Source: Loripinus fragilis (taxonomy: Eukaryota; Mollusca; Bivalvia; Lucinida; Lucinidae). Taken from it: a DNA stretch of 64,000 nucleotides. The translations under genes were made by a program, and so were the position numbers. Shown in pieces: positions 58,601-64,000 of this stretch; positions within the stretch are counted from its first letter, which is position 1, and each line of letters opens with the position of its first letter. The stretch covers positions 6,891,701 through 6,955,700 of the forward strand of contig OZ026531.1 in assembly GCA_964019695.1 (NCBI GenBank), written 5' to 3'. The notes under the pieces are model-generated. The model had not been told where the DNA came from. It saw only the letters and a program-made list of their open reading frames with translations, and did not search any database.

Positions 58601-60005
58601 TGGTTGACAAGTTATAGGTTGAAATGTTTTTTTTTGATGGAGGCCATATTGATTTGTTATTGGTTGACATGCTGTTGGCATGTCAAAGGATATCATATTA
58701 CTTGTTGGCATGGTGTAAGTTAGGCTGTTGATTGGTATGATGTCGTTTTTGTATATTGCTAGTCTATGTGCTAGAAAAATACCATATTATATGTTGGTAA
58801 CTAGGCTGTTGATTGGTATATTGTTGTTTGGTATAGTGTTAGTCGATACGTTGTTTGTTTGCATGTAGTTAGATTATATGTAGTTGGTTGTACTGAACTG
58901 ATGTTGGCTTGTATGTTGATAGTTGCTATAGTACTGATTATTATGGTGTTGGTTATGTCTTGTTTGACATTTTTTAGCTAACACGTTGTTGGTTTATGTG
59001 TTGCTGGTTTATATGTTGTTGGTTGATATGTTGTGGATTTGTATGTTGATGGATGCCATTTTACCGGTTGGAATGTGTTGCTTATATTGCTATACTGTTG
59101 GTCGGTTTGTTCATGGCTGACATGTTTTGGTTGACACGCTGTTAGTATTTTGTTTACTGTTGCCATATTCCTGGTTGGTAGTTGGATTGGCTATGCTGTT
59201 ATTGATATGTTGCTGGTTGGGTAGTTGCTGGTATATATATTTTGGTAGACATGCTGAAAGGTGAAAAGCTTTTGGCTGCCAAGTTGTTGGTTGACGTGTT
59301 GGTTGGCATGCTGTAAGTAGATGAAGTTGTTGGTTGACATTTTGCTGGTTGACATGACGTTAGTTAACATGCCCGTGGTTGACATGCTGTTGGTTGACAA
59401 TTTGCTGGTTGACATAATGTTGGTTGACACGCTGTTGGTGTCATTCGCTGGTTGACAAATTGTTGGTTGACATGCTATTGCTTGACATTTTTGTTGGTTA
59501 ACATGTTGTTGGTTGAAAAATTGCTTATTGTCATGTTGTTGGTTTTACATGCTGTTGGTTGACATTTTGCTGATTCACATGTTGTTTGTAGACATTCTGT
59601 TGGTTAACATGTTGCTGGTTAGAATGGCGTTGGCTACTAGGCTGCTTAATGGTGTATGTTGTTGACATGTTATTGGCGGAAATTCTGTTGTTAAGCATGT
59701 TTAGGGTTGCCATAGTACTGATTGGTTTGGTGTTGGATATGCTGTTGTTTGACATGCTGTTTGCTGACACGTTGTTGATTGACCTGTTGTTGGTTAACAA
59801 ATTCATGGTTAAAATGTCTTCAGTTGAAGGTTGTCGTATTTCAGGTTGGAATGGTGTTGGATAGCATTATGCTTTTGTTTGTATGTTGTTGTATGGTATG
59901 TTGTAGTTTGGTTTGTTGTAGTTTGATATGTTGGTGGTTGTAATGTTGTTGGTTGACATATAACTGATTGAAAAGATGTTGGTTTGTTCACCGGTTGATG
60001 CCTTA
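55634..60005. repeat. GTTG-rich minisatellite, about 125-bp higher unit
   Basis: From 55634 to about 57360 a unit of 117-128 bp recurs, marked by atattataggttggtacgat (for example near 56149, 56270, 56397, 56525, 57021, 57148 and 57273). Inside it are shorter gttgttggtatgttg-type steps. From 57360 to 60005 only the short steps remain, more degenerate. All reading frames over it are repetitive artefacts. Confidence 0.93.
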
Positions 60006-60020
60006 AAATGATTTGTATGG

Positions 60021-60076
60021 TAATCACACTGGTAAATGTATACGTCGATTTGCTGGTATTTACGCGTATTGCCGGT
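60021..60076 (+). repeat. 56-bp conserved block
   Basis: Starts taatcacactggtaaatgta and ends tacgcgtattgccggt. Inverted partner at 158-213 with 3 mismatches. It stands exactly between the minisatellite and the GC-palindrome/satellite region. Confidence 0.9.
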
Positions 60077-60102
60077 GTCCCAGTTTATCTTGCCCCCTGG
60101 AC

Positions 60103-60159
60103 AGCTTGCCCCCCGGGGGGCAAGCTAACCGCGGTTGGCTTGCCCCCCGGGGGGCAAGC
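60103..60159. repeat. Three back-to-back perfect GC palindromes
   Basis: 60103-60126 (24 bp, agcttgcccccc and complement), 60127-60136 (aaccgcggtt) and 60138-60159 (22 bp, gcttgcccccc and complement). Similar gcccccc/gggggg stretches continue to about 60242. Very GC-rich in an AT-rich window. Confidence 0.95.
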
Positions 60160-60349
60160 TGTCCCAGGATATCTTGCCCCCCACCCTGGTTATCTTCACC
60201 CCCGGGGGGCAAGCTGTCCAGGCCGGTTTATCTTGCCCCCCGCCCAACACAAGTAAAAATATATATATGTTATTTTGTTATTTTTCTGTATCATTTTAAT
60301 GACTTCAGATCCTCCATAAGTCATAAAGTAAGAAATTGGTGCCTGAGGG

Positions 60350-63300
60350 GTTAATATTGGTAAAACTTTAACATCATCTTGAATAAAAATATCAAGATTA
60401 AGTGATTTTAAGCTTAATTGTTTTGCTATAACTACTTATCTTAAACTATCTGAATGTGATGATGTATCAATTATAAACATAATTCAAGTCAAATTTAGCT
60501 GTTTTCTTTGTAGCATTGTTCTGTATGCTTAGTTGCAGGGGTGGGAGGTAAGCTGTCCAGGTCAGTTTATCTTGCCCACCACCCACCTGGGCATCAAAGT
60601 AAAAGTATTGTGCCTATACTACTTATTTTAAACTATCTGAATGTGAAGATGTATCAATCTAAAACATAATTCAAGTCAAATTCAGCTGATTTCTTTGTCA
60701 GATTGTTCCGTATACTTAGTTACAGTGGTGGGGGGTAAGCTGTCCAGGCCAGTTTATCTTGCCCCCCACCCACCTGGGCATCAAAGTAAAAGTATTGTGC
60801 CTATTCTTCTTATTTTAAACTATCTGAATGTGAAGATGTATCAATAATATACATAATTCAAGCCAAATTTAGCTGATTTCTTTGTTGGATTGTTCCGTAT
60901 ACTTAGTTACAGGGGTGGGGGGTAAGCTGTCCAGGCCAGTTTATCTTGACCCCCACACACCTGGGTATCAAAGTAAAAGTATTGTGCCTATTCTTCTTAT
61001 ATTAAACTATCTGAATATTAAGATGTATCAATAATAAACATAATTCAAGTCAAATTCAGCTGATTTCTTTGTCGGATTGTTCCGTATACTTAGTAACAGG
61101 GGTGGGGGGTAAGCTGTCCAGGCCAGTTTATCTTGCCCCCCACCCACTTGGGTATCAAAGTAAAAGTATAGTGCCTATTCTTCTTATTTTAAACTATCTG
61201 AATGTGAAGATGTATCAATAATAAAAATAGTTCAAGTCAAATTCAGCTGTTTTTTTTTGTCAGATTGTTCTGTATGCTTAGTTGCAGGGGTTGGGGGTAA
61301 GCTGTCCAGGCCAGTTTATCTTGACCCACACCCACTTTAGTATCAAAGTAAAATTATTTTGCTAATTCTACTTATTTTAATCTATCTGATTGTGAAGATG
61401 TATCAATCTAAAACATAATTCAAGTCAAATTCAGCTGATTTCTTTATCGGATTGTTCCATATACTTAGTTACAGGGGTGGGGGGTAAGCTGTCCATTCCA
61501 GTTAGTCTTGACCCCCACCCACCTGGGCATCAAAGTAAAAGTATTGTGCCTATAATACTTATTTTAAACTATCTGAATGTGAAGATGTATCAATAATAAA
61601 CATAATTCAAGTCAAATTCAGCTGTTTTCTTTGTCAGATTGTTCGGTATGCTTAGTTGCAGGGGTGGGGGGTAAGCTGTCCAGGCCAGTTTATCTTGCCC
61701 CCCACCCGCCTGAGTATCAAAGTAAAAGTATTGTGCCTATTCTTCTCATTTAAAACTATCTGAATGTGGAGATGTATCAATCTAAAATCTAATTCAAGTC
61801 AAATTCACCTGATTTCTTCGTCGGATTGTTCTGTATACTTAGTTACAGGGCTGGGGGGTAAGCTGTCCAGGCCAGTTTATCTTGCCCCTCACCCACCTGG
61901 GTATCAAAGTAAAAGTATTGTGCCTATTCTTCTCATTTTAAACTATCTGAATGTGAAGATGTATCAATAATAAACATAATTCAAGTCAAATTCAGCTGTT
62001 TTCTTTGTCAGATTGTTCTGTATGCTTAGTTGCAGGGGTGGGGGGTAAGCTGTCCAGGCCAGTTTATCTTGACCCCCGCCCACTTGGGTATCAAAGTAAA
62101 ATTATTTTGATAATTCTACTTATTTTAATCTATCTGATTGTGAAGATGTATCAATCTAAAACATAATTCAAGTCAAATTCAGCTGATTTCTTTGTCGGAT
62201 TGTTCCGTATACTTAGTTACAGGGGTGGGGGCAAGCTGTCCAGGCCTGTTTATCTTAACCCCCAACCACCTGAGTATCAAAGTAAAATTTTTTTGCTAAG
62301 TTTTCTTATTTTAAACTATCTGAATGTGATGATTTATCAATTATAATCATAATTCAAGTCAAATTTAGCTGTTTTCTTTGTCACATTGTTCTGTAGGCTT
62401 AGTTGCAGGGGTGGGGGGTAAGCTGTCCAGGCCAGTTCATCTTGCCCCCCACCCACCTGAGCATCAAAGTAAAAGTATTGTGCCTATACTACTTATTATA
62501 AACTATCTGAATGTGAAGATGTATCAATAATAAACATAATTCAAGTCAAATTCAGCTGTTTTCTTTGTCAGATTGTTCTGTATGCTTAGTTTCAGGGGTG
62601 GGGGGGGGGGGGGTAAACTGTCCAGGCCAGTTTATCTTGCCCCCACCCACTTGGGTATCAAAGTAAAATTATTTTGCTAATTCTACTGATTTTAATCTAT
62701 CTGATTGTGAAGATGTATCAATCTAAAACACAATTCACGTCAAATTCAGCTGATTTCTATGTCGGATTGTTCTGTATACTTAGATACAGGGGCTGGGGGT
62801 AAGCTGTCCAGGTCAGTTTGTCTTGAGCCCCACCCACCTGAGTGTCAAAGTAAAATTTTTTTGCTAAGTTTTCTCATTTTAAACTATCTGAATGTGATGA
62901 TGTATCATTATAAACATTATTCAAGTCAAATTTAGCTGTTTTCTTTGTCGCATTGTTTTGTATGCTTAGTTGCAGGGGTGGGGGGTAAGCTGTCCAGGCC
63001 AGTTTATCTTGCCCCCCACCCACCTGGGCATCAAAGTAAAAGTATTGTGCCTATACTACTTATTTTAAACTATCTGAATGTGAAGATGTATCAATAATAA
63101 ACATAATTCAAGTCAAATTCAGCTGTTTTCTTTGTCAGATTGTTCTGTATGCTTAGTTGTTGGGGTGGGGGGGTAAGCTGTCCAGGCCAGTTTATCTTGA
63201 CCCCCACCCACCTGGGCATCAAAGTAAAAGTATTGTGCCTATTCTTCTTATTTTAAACTGTCTGAATGTGATGATGTATCAATTATAAACATAAATCAAG

Positions 63301-64000
63301 TCAAATTCAGCTGTTTTCTTTGTCGGATTGTTCTGTATGCTTAGTTGCATGGATGGGGGGTAAGCTGTCCAGGCCAGTTTATCTTGCCCCCCCCCCCTCC
63401 CCACCCACCTGGGTATCAAAGTAAAAGTATTGTGCCTATTCTTCTTATTTTAAACTGTCTGAATGTGATGATGTATCAATTATAAACATAAATCAAGTCA
63501 AATTCAGCTAATTTTCTTTGTCAGATTGTTCTGTATGCTTAGTTGTTGGGGTGGGGGGTAAGCTGTCCAGGCCAGTTTATCTTGACCCCCACCCACCTGG
63601 GCATCAAAGTAAAAGTATTGTGCCTATTCTTCTTATTTTTAACTGTCTGAATGTGATGATGTATCAATTATAAACATAAATCAAGTCCAATTCAGCTGTT
63701 TTCTTTGTCGGATTGTTCTGTATGCTTAGTTGCATGGATGGGGGGTAAGCTGTCCAGGCCAGTTTATCTTCCCCCCCCCCCACCCACCTGGGTATCAAAG
63801 TAAAAGTATTGTGCCTATTCTTCTTATTTTAAACTATCTGAATGTGAAGATGTATCAATTATAAACATAATTCATGTCAAATTCAGCTGTTTTCTTTGTC
63901 AGATTGTTCTGTATGCTTAGTAGCAGGGTAGGGGGGTAAGCTGTCCAGGCCAGTTTATCTTGCCCCCCACCCACTTGGGTATCAAAGTAAAATTATTTTG
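60350..64000. repeat. 187-bp satellite, about 19 monomers, running off the window
   Basis: The motif gtaagctgtcc recurs at about 60548, 60735, 60922, 61109, 61297, 61484, 61671 and so on, every 187-188 bp, to the end. Each monomer has an AT-rich part (atcaaagtaaaagtattgtg) and a GC part in which a gggtgggggg arm can pair with ccccccaccc across about 25 bp. No coding capacity. Confidence 0.97.

Noticed and set aside
55640..59864. Long Gln/His/Asn- or Leu/Met-rich open frames on both strands
   Set aside because: They are translations of the GTTG minisatellite in several frames; no splice or codon evidence.
60350..64000. CRISPR-like regular array
   Set aside because: The whole 187-bp unit is conserved with no variable spacers, and the window is eukaryotic; it is a satellite.

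Overview
This window is eukaryotic nuclear DNA, AT-rich, intron-dense and packed with short inverted-repeat transposons. The kinds of repeat present (MITEs with TA or TTAA target sites, tRNA-headed SINEs, a 3' LINE fragment, Helitron-like tails, satellite DNA) and the protein content point to a bivalve mollusc, probably heterodont. The species cannot be fixed by eye.

One gene dominates the window. It lies on the minus strand from 40824 down to 558 and runs off both ends. I could chain 24 exons with GT/AG borders into a single unbroken frame of about 4756 nt (about 1584 codons). The predicted protein segment reads, N to C: FN3 - linker - FN3 - acidic linker and microexon - FN3 - Ser/Arg linker - FN3 - Ser/Arg linker - Ig - Ig - kinase 1 - linker - Ig - FN3 - linker - kinase 2 (cut off in its C-lobe at the window start). 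Two kinase domains in one Ig/FN3 protein, the second preceded by Ig-FN3, is the layout of the obscurin/UNC-89/SPEG family of giant muscle proteins. Both kinases have lost catalytic residues, in complementary ways.

The introns hold most of the other structure. Three exons (Ig exon at 8722, kinase exons at 16990 and 18460) are each followed in their intron by a tandem array of copies of their own 3' end plus splice donor, with periods of 97, 132 and 158 bp. Several MITEs sit within 5-30 bp of splice sites. A Tc1-like element with an N-terminal transposase remnant and intact terminal repeats lies in a kinase-1 intron.

From 40.8 kb to 55.5 kb I find no exon, only repeats: dispersed elements, a 2.7 kb TGACCT-rich element with a Helitron-like 3' end, microsatellites, SINEs and palindromes. 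From 55.6 to 60.0 kb there is a GTTG-rich minisatellite with units of about 125 bp. A conserved 56-bp block and a cluster of perfect GC palindromes follow, then a 187-bp satellite that runs out of the window. The same 56-bp block, inverted, lies at 158-213 next to another small tandem array and a hairpin. Both window ends therefore share a [tandem array - block - palindrome] arrangement.
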